A stretch of 64,000 nucleotides of DNA from Streptosporangium violaceochromogenes (GCF_014654615.1 NZ_BNBB01000023.1:25672-89671), one strand, 5' to 3'; shown: positions 23,461 to 33,475, numbered from the stretch's first letter. Notes: generated by a model from the letters alone, not told the origin. Program-made: numbers and translations.

Positions 23461-25773
23461 TCAGCCGAGCCGTACGGTGACGGTCTTCGAGTCGCCGGCC
23501 TGGTCGGACAGGCGGCCGAAGGTGAGCGTGAGGTCCGCGCCGGTCGCGCTGTCCGTCAGGAGCGGGTCGCCGTGGAGCACCTCGGCCACCGGCCGGTTCC
23601 AGGTGACGGTCAGCGCGCTCAGGTCGCACCGGGGGTCGGAGACGGTCAGCGTGGCCGTACCGTCGCCGTGCTCCCGGACGAGGACCGCGCAGGGGGCGGA
23701 GGCGGTCAGGTCACCGGCGGTTCCGTCCTTCCAGAAGTTGACGGCGGTGACGCCGAGCGACGGCACGTGGACGCCCTGCTGGAGGTCGTCGTTGGAGAGC
23801 AGGCGCAGCCACCCGGTGTCGGCGGCGCGGGCCTGGGTCTCCGCCAGGCTCGCGTTGGGCAGGAGCAGGTAGACGTACTCCTCAGAGACGGGGTCGACGC
23901 CGTGGTCGAACCAGAGCGTCACGTAGTTCCGGGTCACCGTGCCCGTGTCGCCGGCCCGCTTCTCGCGCAGCGTGTTCAGGGGGGTCGAGCAGAGCAGGAC
24001 GTAGCCGGCGTGACCCGCCAGGTGGGCCCAGCCCTCCGTCCGGTCCACCGTGAGGACCGCGCCGGTCCTGCGGTTGTCCACGACGGTCTCGACCGGCACT
24101 CCGTCGGCCCCGGTGATCCCGGCGCCCAGGCAGACCACCGCGTCGTCGAGGAAGAACCACGACTTGAACGCCTCCATCGTGCTTTCGAAGCCGTTCAGGT
24201 GCTGGCCGACCGCCGCGTACACGCCGTCGGTGGCGCCCCCCACCCAGCGGGCGGGCGGACAGTTGTCGCCCCACCCCTTGCCGGCGCCGTCGGCCAGTTG
24301 CTGGGTGGAGACGGTGGTGCCGGGCAGGCGGTAGGGGTCGACGGTGGACCAGAACGAGTCGGAGTACTGCCCGCCGTGGCCCTGCCCCCACCAGTAGAGC
24401 ATTCCCGAGCCGGTGTGCCAGCCGCGCGGGTTGTCGCCGTTGCCGTGCTCGTAGTGACCGATCCGGTGGGAGGCCATGCTGAGCCCCGCGCACCAGCCCG
24501 GCCTGCGGTGGACGGCGCGGGCGCTCATCGGCAGCAGCCGGTGCCCGACGGGTTCGGCGTCCGCGGGGACCGCGCCGTCGCCCAGGACCGCGGAGAGGCG
24601 GGCGTGAAACTCCAGGTCGCTGCTCTCGGCCTCCTTGAGCATGGATTTGACGGTGTCCCGTTGTGCCCATCCCTTGACCATGGCCTGCCAGCGGGCCCGC
24701 TCGGCGGCGGAGGCGGTGTCGCCCAGCAGGAGGATCGCGAAAGCGATCCCGCACCCCTTCTCATGGTCGCCGAACGGCTTCCTGCTGATCCCCCGGCCGC
24801 TGACCATGTCCATGCAGAAGCCGTCGTGGATGACCGGCGCGAACGACTTCTCGACGGTGTCGAAGACGATCTGCCGGTTCGGGTCGGTGACCTCCCACGG
24901 TGAACCGTGCAGTACCGCGAAGAGCACGGCGAGGCCCGACAGCAGCACCGCTCCGTATCCGCCCTGGTAGGGAACGAACGTGTGCTGGATGAACGAGCCG
25001 TCCCGGTAGAACCCGTCGCCTTCGGTGACGTAGGGGAAGGTCGGTGAGAGCGCCGAGGCGGCCAGCGCGGCCTTCCCCGTGTCGGCGCCGAGGACGGCGC
25101 GCAGCAGCATGACGGTGCACAGGTCCACCCGGTTGGCCCCGGTACTGGTGCCGCTGTAGTCGTTCAGGACGTGCTCGGGGACGAAGTGGTCCACCGCCTC
25201 GCGCAACGCCAGGCTCTGCGGGTCCGTCAGATGCGTGTCGATCAGCACGGCCGCGTCCAGGAGCTTCTTGGGGACGCCGATCTGCCAGTTCCACCAGTTG
25301 CCGACCGGGTCCGCGCCCGCGGCGTACACCTGCCGCCGGTAGTGGTCGATGCCGGCGGCGACGGTCGCGCCCAGGCCGGCGTCGCCGGTCAGGCCGGTTC
25401 CCGGCAGGGCGTAGGCGTGGGCCATGGTCAGCAACCGCGCCGGGGTCTCGGCGTAGGAGGGGAACGCGAGGTCGGGCCAGAGCCAGAGGTCGGCCGGCGC
25501 CATGGTGTCCCGGTGTCCGGCCGCCGTCGCTCCAAGCTTGGCCAGCCGGGTCCGGTACGGCTCGGCCGCGGGGTCGAACCTCGACCCCGCCGTCACGTCA
25601 CGCCAGTTACGGCGCAGCAGGGCGAAGGGGTCGTCACCGGAGGGCGCCGGGGAGGCCGGGGGCTCCGGGGGTGCGAGGGAGGCCGCGGAGGCGGCGGGGG
25701 CCGCCGGAACCAGGGTTCCGGCTGTGGCGATACCGCTGAGCTGGAGAAATAATCGCCGGGAATATCTAGTCAT
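23461..25773 (-). CDS. Tat-exported polysaccharide lyase, family 8
   Basis: Secreted lyase of about 770 residues that should cleave a uronic-acid polysaccharide (hyaluronan, chondroitin or xanthan) by beta-elimination. The N-terminus RYSRRLFLQLSG is a twin-arginine signal, with a Pro/Ala-rich stretch to about residue 45. The alpha/alpha-toroid domain (about 50-370) holds NWWNWQIGVPKKLLD and DGSFIQHTFVPYQGGYG with the candidate catalytic Asn/His/Tyr. The central and C-terminal beta domains contain HGNGDNPRGWHTGSGMLYWW and the ARWVGGATDGVYA region. The ATG at 25773 begins MTRYSRR. It is monocistronic; substrate cannot be told. Confidence 0.85.
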   Translation of the reverse strand: MTRYSRRLFLQLSGIATAGTLVPAAPAASAASLAPPEPPASPAPSGDDPFALLRRNWRDVTAGSRFDPAAEPYRTRLAKLGATAAGHRDTMAPADLWLWPDLAFPSYAETPARLLTMAHAYALPGTGLTGDAGLGATVAAGIDHYRRQVYAAGADPVGNWWNWQIGVPKKLLDAAVLIDTHLTDPQSLALREAVDHFVPEHVLNDYSGTSTGANRVDLCTVMLLRAVLGADTGKAALAASALSPTFPYVTEGDGFYRDGSFIQHTFVPYQGGYGAVLLSGLAVLFAVLHGSPWEVTDPNRQIVFDTVEKSFAPVIHDGFCMDMVSGRGISRKPFGDHEKGCGIAFAILLLGDTASAAERARWQAMVKGWAQRDTVKSMLKEAESSDLEFHARLSAVLGDGAVPADAEPVGHRLLPMSARAVHRRPGWCAGLSMASHRIGHYEHGNGDNPRGWHTGSGMLYWWGQGHGGQYSDSFWSTVDPYRLPGTTVSTQQLADGAGKGWGDNCPPARWVGGATDGVYAAVGQHLNGFESTMEAFKSWFFLDDAVVCLGAGITGADGVPVETVVDNRRTGAVLTVDRTEGWAHLAGHAGYVLLCSTPLNTLREKRAGDTGTVTRNYVTLWFDHGVDPVSEEYVYLLLPNASLAETQARAADTGWLRLLSNDDLQQGVHVPSLGVTAVNFWKDGTAGDLTASAPCAVLVREHGDGTATLTVSDPRCDLSALTVTWNRPVAEVLHGDPLLTDSATGADLTLTFGRLSDQAGDSKTVTVRLG

Positions 25774-26647
25774 GCGCAAATTATCACGCAAAAATCCAAT
25801 GATGTGGATTGCCCTAATTTAGGGGAGAGGTCACCCGCGTTTCGCCGGATCCGTCCGTGCGACTCCCCCGCCGCCGCACCCGATTTCCCGCGCGCGACCG
25901 CGACGGTTTCCATGTTCCGGAACGCTCCGCGGAAGGCGTTTCCCGGCGCGCTCCGTGAAGGCCTCCGGCGGAGCGGTCACGCACCTCCCGGAAACGGCGC
26001 GGGACGCGACGCCCCACGGGACGGCTCGACAGGGACGTCATCTACCAAATAAGCATTTGGGCCGCTTTGTTGACATATTTACGGCAAATCTCGCACTAAG
26101 CGCATCTCGCATGCGAAGTCCCGGACGGGAAAGGTCGTCACCACTGAGGAAAATCAAACGTTCCATTATGTCCCGCCGCCGCGGGGAGACGACATCGCTT
26201 CCCACAGAGCGGAAGACGACGCGGAAAAAGGGGCCCGCCCTCCCCCTCAAGGACACCCCGGCTCGTCCCAGGCCCCCTACGCCCGGGAAGCCCACCGAGG
26301 ACCTCATCGAGGGGCTTATCGAGGGGCTCATCGATGAGCCGCCGGGGAGGCCGGCTGCGAGGCTCGGGGAGGCCCAAGGAGAGGTCCGGGGAGGTGTACC
26401 GGCGAGATCCGGGCAGCTCAGCGGCGACACGGCGCGCGGGTGACGACGGCACGGGGTCCGGACGACGCGCCCAGACCCCTCGCCCTTCCCCGGCTGAAAC
26501 CACAGATCACGCAATGCACAGATTTTGGTACAGAGCGGATGCTTTACCGAGAACAGCTTATGACCACGGCCGTTTTTGGCCTATGCTCACTGCGTTCCGG
26601 TTCCCGGACGGGAGGCGCCAACCAAGTCCGTCCGGGATGAGAGAAGT
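25774..26647. other. 874-bp stretch without a supported gene
   Basis: Between the lyase promoter and the membrane protein at 26648. Both strands have frames of 120-160 codons here, but they are Pro/Arg-rich or low complexity with no ribosome sites or domains. A short tandem repeat lies at 26306-26341. The 25780-25820 part is AT-rich and probably carries the lyase promoter. Confidence 0.4.
26306..26341 (+). repeat. Short tandem repeat of an ATCGAGGGGCT unit
   Basis: The 12-bp unit ATCGAGGGGCTN appears twice and again, altered, as ATCGATGAGCC. No function is apparent. Confidence 0.55.
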
Positions 26648-27394
26648 TCAGCAGCTTCCGATTCCATCGGAGCGCAAAACTGAGAAACTCCTCAGGGAAG
26701 TGCTGCGCGGCGGCGTGATGTGGGCCGGCCATGAGCTCCTGCTCACGCCGCCGGCGGCACCGACGGCGTCCACCAGGGCGTCGACCGTCCTGGCGTCGAC
26801 CTCCAGGATCTCGATCTGGTAGGTCCCGCCTCCGGCGGACGTATCCTTCGGGTCTATCGCCACGACCGTGCTGAAAAGGCTCCTTCCCTGGCTGCCGTCA
26901 CCCGCCTGAGCGCTCACGTCGACCCTCTGGTAGCGGTACAGAACGGTGTCGGAGTCCGATTTCCTCACGCCGACCACCATGACCTTTCCAGGCCGCAGGA
27001 TCACCTCCCCGCGCATCGGCTGGCACGGCTTCCACGGTTCGGGGGTTCCCGGGTAGGGCTGGTACAGGGTCACCCGCCCCCCGGCCGCCTGCGCGTCGGA
27101 GGACTCTCCGACGATGCCTCCGACAAGACCGGCCATTTTCTGGAAGAAATCCAAGGTGCCGCTCAGGGCACCGACGATCGCACCGAGAACGAGCGAGCCT
27201 GTCACGATGCATCCCAAAGACCGCCTGCCTCGCGACCGCGGGACGGAGAACCGATGCGAGGCATCGGCCCCCGGCGGAACAAGCGGGTCGGAGGTCTCCT
27301 GCTCACCCCCGGAGTCCACACGGCCGGGAGAGTCGGGAGCGTCGGGAGGGTCACCGGACGCGGTGTCCGAAGTCCCCTTAATTTGTGTAGACAT
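26648..27394 (-). CDS. Single-pass membrane protein near the CHAT locus, hypothetical
   Basis: Unrecognised protein of about 248 residues. Residues 1-60 are Asp/Ser/Pro-rich and cytosolic. One membrane segment lies at about 61-80 (LGCIVTGSLVLGAIVGALSG). The rest is extracytoplasmic with a compact beta-rich domain (VTLYQPYPGTPEPW, GEVILRPGKVMVVGV, VLYRYQRVDVSA) and an Ala/Gly-rich tail. The start at 27394 is chosen over ATG 27424 since AAAGGA lies upstream, though 13 bases away. It reads the same way as the CHAT-hydrolase pair but 600 bp beyond it, so a link to that system is only positional. Confidence 0.6.
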   Translation of the reverse strand: MSTQIKGTSDTASGDPPDAPDSPGRVDSGGEQETSDPLVPPGADASHRFSVPRSRGRRSLGCIVTGSLVLGAIVGALSGTLDFFQKMAGLVGGIVGESSDAQAAGGRVTLYQPYPGTPEPWKPCQPMRGEVILRPGKVMVVGVRKSDSDTVLYRYQRVDVSAQAGDGSQGRSLFSTVVAIDPKDTSAGGGTYQIEILEVDARTVDALVDAVGAAGGVSRSSWPAHITPPRSTSLRSFSVLRSDGIGSC

Positions 27395-27991
27395 AGTAAG
27401 AAAGCAATCCTTTCGTTGGCTCATGGGCGAGTATGGGCAGCCACATTAGCCGCACCACCAAGGGATGGCCAACGGCAAAGCCCGGAAAGTCGATCATCCT
27501 CCGGCGCCCGTCACGGACACCCCGCCCACCTGCGCGAATATCGCCCGCCAAACGGCGGGCTTCCTATTGGGCGGGGCCCCGCGGAGTGGAATGTATCCGA
27601 TTACCGGATGACGGCATGCGATAGAGCACAAGCACGACGCAGAGAAAAAAGACGGCTTTGGGCGAGATGTCCGACAGGGGCCATATTGGCAGATTCGGCA
27701 TGTTCCGGAAAGAAATAAGGATAAGCGCACAGCACAAAACGCGGAACGCGAATGCGCGTCCGCGTGAAACCCCGGCGGGGCACTGCGAAAGAAGCCGATC
27801 GTCCTGAGGAAGGTTCCCTAAAGTCGTCGTTACCCGGCGTCCAGCGGTGGCCTGGACGCGGCCGAATCGCTCCACCCCGCGCCCCCAGCTTCCCCCCGGG
27901 CGTCGACAGAGGGATCTCCACCACAAGAAATCATACGGACGCAAACTGATGCTCACCGGACAACACGCCGCGCCGGAGGGCACGAATCTCC
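27395..27991. other. 597-bp stretch without a supported gene
   Basis: Between the alpha/beta hydrolase and the downstream membrane protein gene. Minus frames of 107 and 143 codons exist but overlap each other, lack ribosome sites and have Arg/Ser-rich content. It is less GC-rich than the flanks around 27600-27750 and may hold the promoter of the membrane protein gene. Confidence 0.4.
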
Positions 27992-29449
27992 TCATTTCTC
28001 CGGGGAACCGCCCCCCGGCGCGCCCAGCCAGGCGAGCACCCGCTTCCGTACGGCGGGGGCCCGGAAGAACGTGGTGTGGGACACCGTGTGCGACGACGGC
28101 ACGATCATGCGGTCGGCCACCCGGTAGGAGCCCGCGCTGTGCACCCCCTCGGTGGGCACCACCAGGTCGTTGGCCACCCCGAAGGTCAGATCGGCCAGCG
28201 CGTCGAGGGCGCGGACGGGCAGGCTCGCCGACGCCCCGTGAAAGTCGGTCGCCACGGCGTGACGAGAGCTGTAGCCGTCGGAGGGGACGTTCAGCCTCCG
28301 TAGGAACGCCCCTTCGGGAGCCATCGCGGTGAGCCCGTCAAGCCCCGACCGCACCCCCAGGGCCAACTGCTTGGCGACCTCCATCACCGCCGCCAGCGAG
28401 GCGGAGACGACCTCGGCCGGCGCGAGCACACACAGGTTGGTCACCGCGTCCAGGAGGGTCTCCAGGCGGTCTTCGCCCGCGAGCACGGTGCCCGCGTTCG
28501 GGGTCGCGACGTGGATCAGCCGGCGCGGCGCGAACCGGTCCTGCCCGGCGAGAGGCAGGCAGCGCGCGACGAGGCCTCCGCGCGAGTGCGCGAGCACGTC
28601 GAGCACGAGCCGCCGCCCCGCAGGGACCCGCTCGGCGAGCCACCGGGCGTTGGCCATCGGGTCGACGTGCATGGTGGGATGGTCCAGCGCGAGGACGCGC
28701 CCGCCGTAGATTCGTTCCAGCTCGGCCATGAAGGCGCGGTCGGCGGTCAGGTCGCAGAACGCCGAGCGGGCGCGGCCGAACGTCCCGTGCAGCAGCAGGA
28801 GCGCCGGCCCCCCGGTGAGCCTCGCCCACTCCTGCGCGGTGGGTTCCCTGCCGTCGATCGGACCGGTGAGGGCGCCACCGGTGAAGGGCGCCAGGCCGTA
28901 GGCGCGCGCCTTCGCCTCCCAGCGGGCGACCAGCCGAAGGCCGGCCTCCCGCGCCACCGACTCGACCGGGAAACTCAGCAGGTGCAGCACCTTCTTCACG
29001 CCGTAGGCGAGCACTCCCCTGTCGTCACCGCCCAGCGGCACCCTGGTGACCTCGACACGGAACGTCCGCGTGGCCGTCCCCCGATCGGTGCCGGAGGTGG
29101 CGCCGCCCCGGGGGAGGTGCCAGCGCAGCACACCGGTCCCGTCGGTCTCCAGCAGAAGCCGGCCCTCGTTCTCTCCCGGCGCGTCGACGGTCACCTCAAG
29201 GACCGCGCCCCGGCGCGAGGCCAGGCGGTCCAGCTCGATCACCTCGATCGGCTCCAGCGCCCCCTCGCCGAGCGCCTCGGCGAGCAGTCGCGCGCCCTCC
29301 TCGGGCAGGCCGGGCAGCGGGTCGCGAGCCGAGCGCTCCTCGCCGCCGCGCCCCGGCGCCGAGTCGCGCACCAGACCGCTCACGCCTTCCGATCGGATCC
29401 GGAGACGTCCGGCCCGGGCCGTGCCGTCCGGTGTCAACCGCGTCGCCAT
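27992..29449 (-). CDS. Alpha/beta hydrolase (lipase-like) paired with a CHAT protease
   Basis: Protein of 485 residues. The N-terminal 190 residues are a beta-rich region of unknown fold (VLEVTVDAPGENEGRLLLET, VLRWHLPRGG). The C-terminal part is an alpha/beta hydrolase related to esterase/lipase and PGAP1-like enzymes: oxyanion strand ALLLLHGTFG (about 216-225), nucleophile elbow LAHSRGGLVARCL with Ser about 289, then HVATPNAGT and a late His in SSHTVSHTTFF. It starts three bases after the stop of the CHAT gene, so the two are translated together. I infer that it is an effector or processing enzyme acting on lipid; the substrate is unknown. Confidence 0.78.
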   Translation of the reverse strand: MATRLTPDGTARAGRLRIRSEGVSGLVRDSAPGRGGEERSARDPLPGLPEEGARLLAEALGEGALEPIEVIELDRLASRRGAVLEVTVDAPGENEGRLLLETDGTGVLRWHLPRGGATSGTDRGTATRTFRVEVTRVPLGGDDRGVLAYGVKKVLHLLSFPVESVAREAGLRLVARWEAKARAYGLAPFTGGALTGPIDGREPTAQEWARLTGGPALLLLHGTFGRARSAFCDLTADRAFMAELERIYGGRVLALDHPTMHVDPMANARWLAERVPAGRRLVLDVLAHSRGGLVARCLPLAGQDRFAPRRLIHVATPNAGTVLAGEDRLETLLDAVTNLCVLAPAEVVSASLAAVMEVAKQLALGVRSGLDGLTAMAPEGAFLRRLNVPSDGYSSRHAVATDFHGASASLPVRALDALADLTFGVANDLVVPTEGVHSAGSYRVADRMIVPSSHTVSHTTFFRAPAVRKRVLAWLGAPGGGSPEK

Positions 29450-29452
29450 GGG

Positions 29453-31795
29453 TCACCCATCTCTTGGGAAAGCAGGGGAAACAGGGGAGACGGGGGAAGC
29501 CGGGGAGAACGGCCCCTCCACCCGCAGCCGGGGATGGCCGAAGAACAGATAGGCCAGGCTGGTCGCCTGGGCCGGGTCGGCCTGCCCGTCGGCGCGGGCC
29601 CGCTCCTCGGCGAGGTACTCGGCCGGCGACCTGCCCTCGCCCAGCGCGCCGTACAGGCCGGCCGCGACCCTCCCGGCCACCGCGTCGTCGACCCTCCACA
29701 GCGGCGCCACGACCGCGCTCGCGCCGATCGCCAGGAACGCCGCGGCCATGCCCGCGTAGTCGCCGAGCATCCGGTGCCCCTGGCCGACCTGGCAGGCGTT
29801 GAGGACCACGACCTTGACCCGGGAGGCGGAGACGCCGCGCACGTTGATGGGATCGAGGACCTCGCCGTCCTCCATCAGGATGCCGTCGTCGATCCCGTCG
29901 GGGTCGAACCTGCCGTGCACGGCGAAGTGAAGGACGGTGACCTCGGGCCGGCCCTCCAGGCAGGCGAGCACCGGCTCGAAGCGGGCCGACAGCAGCGTGG
30001 CACCGTACCGGTCGCGCAGGTGGTCGGCCTCCCGCTCGGCCTCCGGCAGCCGCTCACCCCCCCGGTAGTCGCCCCTCACGACGGCGATCCCCCTGCCCTC
30101 GACACGTGCCTCGGGGGTGCGTGAACGGCCTCGCTCGCGGTAGATCCACCTTCCCATCACGGCCTGCGCGCCGAGGTAGGACGGGCAGTCCCGCAGCCAC
30201 GGCTCGGGCACCCTCGCCAGTTCCCACGGGATGTACGGCTCAGCCGTCGTCAGCAGCACCGTGGGCCGGGGGACGATCCCGGCGGCGGCGGTCAGTGCCG
30301 CCCACACCTCCTCCGGTACGGCGTCGCCGACGAGGGCCGACACCCCGCGCACGTAACTCCGCAGGGTGGCGCCGCCCTTGCGCTCCTCGACGCCGTGGCG
30401 CACCCTGCTCGCCCACTCCGGGACCGCGGCGTCGATGCGGGTCCTGACCGGCTCGGCGGGCACGGGAACGGCCGGGTGCCGGGAGACGACGGACCACAGC
30501 AGGACCGTGCCCGCGACGTCGTCGCCCGCCTTCAGCACGATGCTGACGTCGGGGTCGTCGCCGCTGGGCATCGACCAGTCCTCGTCGGGTTCGAGCGGAT
30601 CTTCCCTGGCCGGCGCACGCGGGGCGTCCGCGGCGGTGACGTGCACCGAACGGGTGGCGACGCCCAGGTTGTGCCCGTCTGCTGTGTAGACGGCGAGGAT
30701 CGTGCGGGCGGGTGAGAGCCCGGGATGGCGGTCGGCGACCAGCTCGACCGTCGCCCGGGGGTGGGGGTCCTCGCGCGACACCGGCAGCTCGAACGCCGTC
30801 ATGCCGCCGACGGGGGTGAAGCCGTCGGCCATGAGCTGGACACGCAGCAGGAACGTCCCGGTGGGCACCGTGAAGGGGCTGGGCTGCATCACCCCGCCCG
30901 CGGGGCGCGGGGCCAGCCCGATCACCACGGGGAACCGCTCGCCCTCGGTGACCGAGCGGGGGGCGTCGAGGCGGGCGTAGGCGGTGCGGGCGGGCGCGGG
31001 GAGGCTCTCCACGGGGTCGGGGGCGTCGTCCGGCTCGGAGTCCGCCCACTCGGAGTCCGCCCACGGAGGGGGGCTGGCCGGCGCTCTCCCCCAGATCTCA
31101 CGCCTCGTGTACCGGGGGGCTCCGGACTCGGGGGGCGAGGCGGGAAAGGGGAAGGGGGGAGAGAGTTCCGGGGAGGGGTCGGGCAGGCCTCGGCGGGAGG
31201 GCGGGGCGGAGCCGCCCTCCGTCAGAACACGGGCCAGCGCGTCGGAGGGGGCCTCGGCGGGCGGCGGCGGGCTGAGCAGCCCGAGCAGCGGCGCGACCTC
31301 CGCGAGGGCCCCGGCGGCGGCCCTGCGCGCCGCGTTGTCCGACGACCTCGCCGCGTGGAGGACGGCGGCGAGGACCTCCTCGGGGGAGCAGCGGGCCAGG
31401 AGCGCCGCGACCCGGCGGCCTCCCCGACCGGGCGCCGTTTGCGCGCGGGCCCGGTCGAGGAGGCCGCCGAGCGCGGGGGAGGCCAGGTGGCGGAGACGGG
31501 CGGCGTCGAGGGCGGCCAGCTCCGTCTCGTACCGGGGATCACCGAGGCGAAGCAGCAGGCCGGCGGCCAGGGTGGTGAGGGCGTCCGCCGTCCGGGCTCG
31601 GCCGTCTCCGCCCGGCGCGCGCGCCGGGGAGATGTCCGCGCCGAGGTGCCGGGAGGCCGTGCGGGCCGCGTGGGGGCTCAGCGGGAGCCGGCGCAGCGCC
31701 GCCGCCGCATGCTTTCTGACCTGTTTATCCGGGTCGGCCTCGGCCATCCAGGCGAGGGGGGCGACGTCCGGCCACTCCAGCGCGGACAGGTGCAT
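29453..31795 (-). CDS. CHAT-domain caspase-like protease with helical N-terminus
   Basis: Protein of about 780 residues. The N-terminal 190 residues are Ala/Leu/Arg-rich helices of HEAT-like character (PDKQVRKHAAAALRRLP, PEEVLAAVLHAARSSDNAARR). A Pro/Ser-rich linker (about 195-270) and a beta-rich middle (LDAPRSVTEGERFPVVIGLA onward) follow. The C-terminal 250 residues are a CHAT domain: LHFAVHGRFDPDG with His about 627 and KVVVLNACQVGQG with Cys about 668 form the caspase-type dyad, then FLAIGASAVVAPLWRVDDA. The ATG at 31795 has GGGAGGACGTC upstream. It is divergent from the EAD1-CHAT gene and coupled to the hydrolase gene. Confidence 0.85.
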   Translation of the reverse strand: MHLSALEWPDVAPLAWMAEADPDKQVRKHAAAALRRLPLSPHAARTASRHLGADISPARAPGGDGRARTADALTTLAAGLLLRLGDPRYETELAALDAARLRHLASPALGGLLDRARAQTAPGRGGRRVAALLARCSPEEVLAAVLHAARSSDNAARRAAAGALAEVAPLLGLLSPPPPAEAPSDALARVLTEGGSAPPSRRGLPDPSPELSPPFPFPASPPESGAPRYTRREIWGRAPASPPPWADSEWADSEPDDAPDPVESLPAPARTAYARLDAPRSVTEGERFPVVIGLAPRPAGGVMQPSPFTVPTGTFLLRVQLMADGFTPVGGMTAFELPVSREDPHPRATVELVADRHPGLSPARTILAVYTADGHNLGVATRSVHVTAADAPRAPAREDPLEPDEDWSMPSGDDPDVSIVLKAGDDVAGTVLLWSVVSRHPAVPVPAEPVRTRIDAAVPEWASRVRHGVEERKGGATLRSYVRGVSALVGDAVPEEVWAALTAAAGIVPRPTVLLTTAEPYIPWELARVPEPWLRDCPSYLGAQAVMGRWIYRERGRSRTPEARVEGRGIAVVRGDYRGGERLPEAEREADHLRDRYGATLLSARFEPVLACLEGRPEVTVLHFAVHGRFDPDGIDDGILMEDGEVLDPINVRGVSASRVKVVVLNACQVGQGHRMLGDYAGMAAAFLAIGASAVVAPLWRVDDAVAGRVAAGLYGALGEGRSPAEYLAEERARADGQADPAQATSLAYLFFGHPRLRVEGPFSPASPVSPVSPAFPRDG

Positions 31796-32119
31796 GACGT
31801 CCTCCCTCACTTTCGGCCTTCCCCGGGATGGGGAACCGGCGCGTGTCCTCCCCGCTCACCACGGGGAGAAGGGCGTGAACTCGGTCGACGTGAACGGCTC
31901 GTGAGCCGGCGGCCCGGCGGCCCGGGAACCGCGTACAGCTCCGCCGTTTCCCTGAACCAGTTAAAAATGGCATATAAAACATCAACGTCTCTACCGGCAC
32001 AGACCACCCTCTCGCGCTCTGTTCACCTGTGGACCGACGACAGGGCAAATAATATCGATCCATAGCGTCAATTCCTCGCGGATATATAAACTGATGGCCC
32101 CTCTCCCTGGCGGTTGCCG
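31796..32119. promoter_or_regulatory. Divergent promoter region of the CHAT locus
   Basis: 324 bp between two oppositely read CHAT genes. The part from 31950 to 32095 is AT-richer than the flanks (for example AAAAATGGCATATAAAACAT and AAATAATATCGATCCATAG), as expected for promoters. No clear operator was seen. Confidence 0.5.
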
Positions 32120-33076
32120 ATGAGCCAGTACGACGAATTTCGCAGAGCCGGAGTTTTCGACATACTCGCCGGCGTTTTCGACACCGAGGCCAAAAGCAGG
32201 GCGCTACTGGAGGAGACCGACGCCGATCCGACGCGTCTGCCCCCCTTCGGAGGAGTGCCTCCCGTCGCCTACTGGCGACAGGTGGGCCGGGAGCTGTCGT
32301 ACGGCATGGGCCCCTCGCTGTCCGACCTGATGGCCGCGGCGGCACGGCTTTATCCGGGAAACTCCGCGTTCGCCCGCTACGCGACACCTTCCCCCGCTCC
32401 CGGCCCGCCCGCCGGTTCCGCACCCGCCGCCCCGCCCGCCCCGCCCCGCGGGCTCCCCGTCCCCCTCCCGGGGGTGCCCCGCGACCCGCCCACGGAGATC
32501 GGCGGCCGGACGTCCCTGCGCGTGCTCTGTCTCCAGGCGAGCCCGGACGGCACCGCCGCTCTCCGGCTCGACCGCGAATACCGCGAGCTGCTGGCCATCG
32601 CCGGGGCCCGCTCGCCCAGAAAGATCGACTTCACCCTCAGCCCCGCCACCAGGGCCGACGACATCCAGGGCCACCTTCTCTCCTCGGCCTGGGACATCGT
32701 GCACTTTTCCGGGCACGGCTCGGCCGGCGGGCTGCTGGCCTTCGAGGACACCCTGGGCAGGGCGTGCCCCGTCTCGGTGGCCGCCCTCGCCGGCCTGTTC
32801 GCCGCCGCCTCGGCCTCCCTGGAGTGCGTGGTGCTCACGAGCTGCTACAGCGGCGCCTACGCCTCGGCGCTGCGCCCCGTCGCCAAGACCGTGGTCGGCT
32901 CCGCCGAACCGATCGACGACCGGTGCGCGACCGCCTTCCTCAAGGGGTTCTACACCGCGCTCGCGGCCGGCGGGAACATCCACCGCGCGTTCGCCAACGG
33001 CGTGAGCCGGATGGGGTTCGACGACTGCCCTGCCGATCGGATGCACATCGATCCGCAGGTGGCCGATGATCGATGA
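32120..33076 (+). CDS. EAD1-CHAT caspase-like protein
   Basis: Protein of 318 residues with two parts. Residues about 10-85 match an effector-associated domain of the EAD1 kind, a death-fold-like adaptor: FDTEAKSRALLEETDADPTRLPPF, then YWRQVGRELSYGM and LMAAAARLYPGNSAF (segments cited in part). A Pro/Ala linker leads to a CHAT protease (about 130-318) with WDIVHFSGHG, His about 199, and VVLTSCYSGAY, Cys about 242. EAD1 domains are thought to recruit partners carrying the same domain, and the next gene encodes one. The ATG at 32120 is chosen over a TTG at 32114. It is divergent from the larger CHAT gene. Confidence 0.83.
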   Translation: MSQYDEFRRAGVFDILAGVFDTEAKSRALLEETDADPTRLPPFGGVPPVAYWRQVGRELSYGMGPSLSDLMAAAARLYPGNSAFARYATPSPAPGPPAGSAPAAPPAPPRGLPVPLPGVPRDPPTEIGGRTSLRVLCLQASPDGTAALRLDREYRELLAIAGARSPRKIDFTLSPATRADDIQGHLLSSAWDIVHFSGHGSAGGLLAFEDTLGRACPVSVAALAGLFAAASASLECVVLTSCYSGAYASALRPVAKTVVGSAEPIDDRCATAFLKGFYTALAAGGNIHRAFANGVSRMGFDDCPADRMHIDPQVADDR

Positions 33077-33475
33077 CAGGACGCCGTGCGGGTTCGGGGC
33101 GGGGCCGCGCGTTTTCCGCCCGTACGGGGCCGTCGCTTTCCTCCGGTGCACCCCGGAAAACACGAAATGTAAATTGCCGGTACCCGGAGGCCCGGGTTCC
33201 AGGCCCATCTGTTTCGACGCCCTCGCCGGTGACGGGCGAGGCGTTCCCCCCACGACCAGATCCCGGATGATCCGCTCCGCGGAAAATCCGCGATGAGCAG
33301 ATTTTCCGGCCATTTCGGCATTCCCGGCTGGAGCCGGGAACGGCCGTCCGCCTTGATCACCACCGCCGTCAAGAGGACCGCCGTCAAGGGGGACGTGCCC
33401 GGCAAGGAAGACGCTCACCGCCGTCCGGCCCGGCCGCCCCGATCGTCGCATCGAGCCGGCGCGAGGAGGTCACCG
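33077..33475. other. 399-bp gap inside the CHAT locus
   Basis: Between the EAD1-CHAT and EAD1-Ubl genes. The frame of the latter stays open back to 33293, but that extension is Arg/Ser-rich and the GAGGAGG site lies just before ATG 33476, so I read it as untranslated. A promoter of its own is possible. Confidence 0.4.

Noticed and set aside
27564..27995. 143-codon minus-strand frame after the alpha/beta hydrolase
   Set aside because: Overlaps another open frame, has no ribosome site and no recognisable segment; left as intergenic.
33293..33475. N-terminal extension of the EAD1-Ubl protein
   Set aside because: The extension is Arg/Ser/Pro-rich, and a GAGGAGG site directly precedes the inner ATG at the start of the EAD1 domain.
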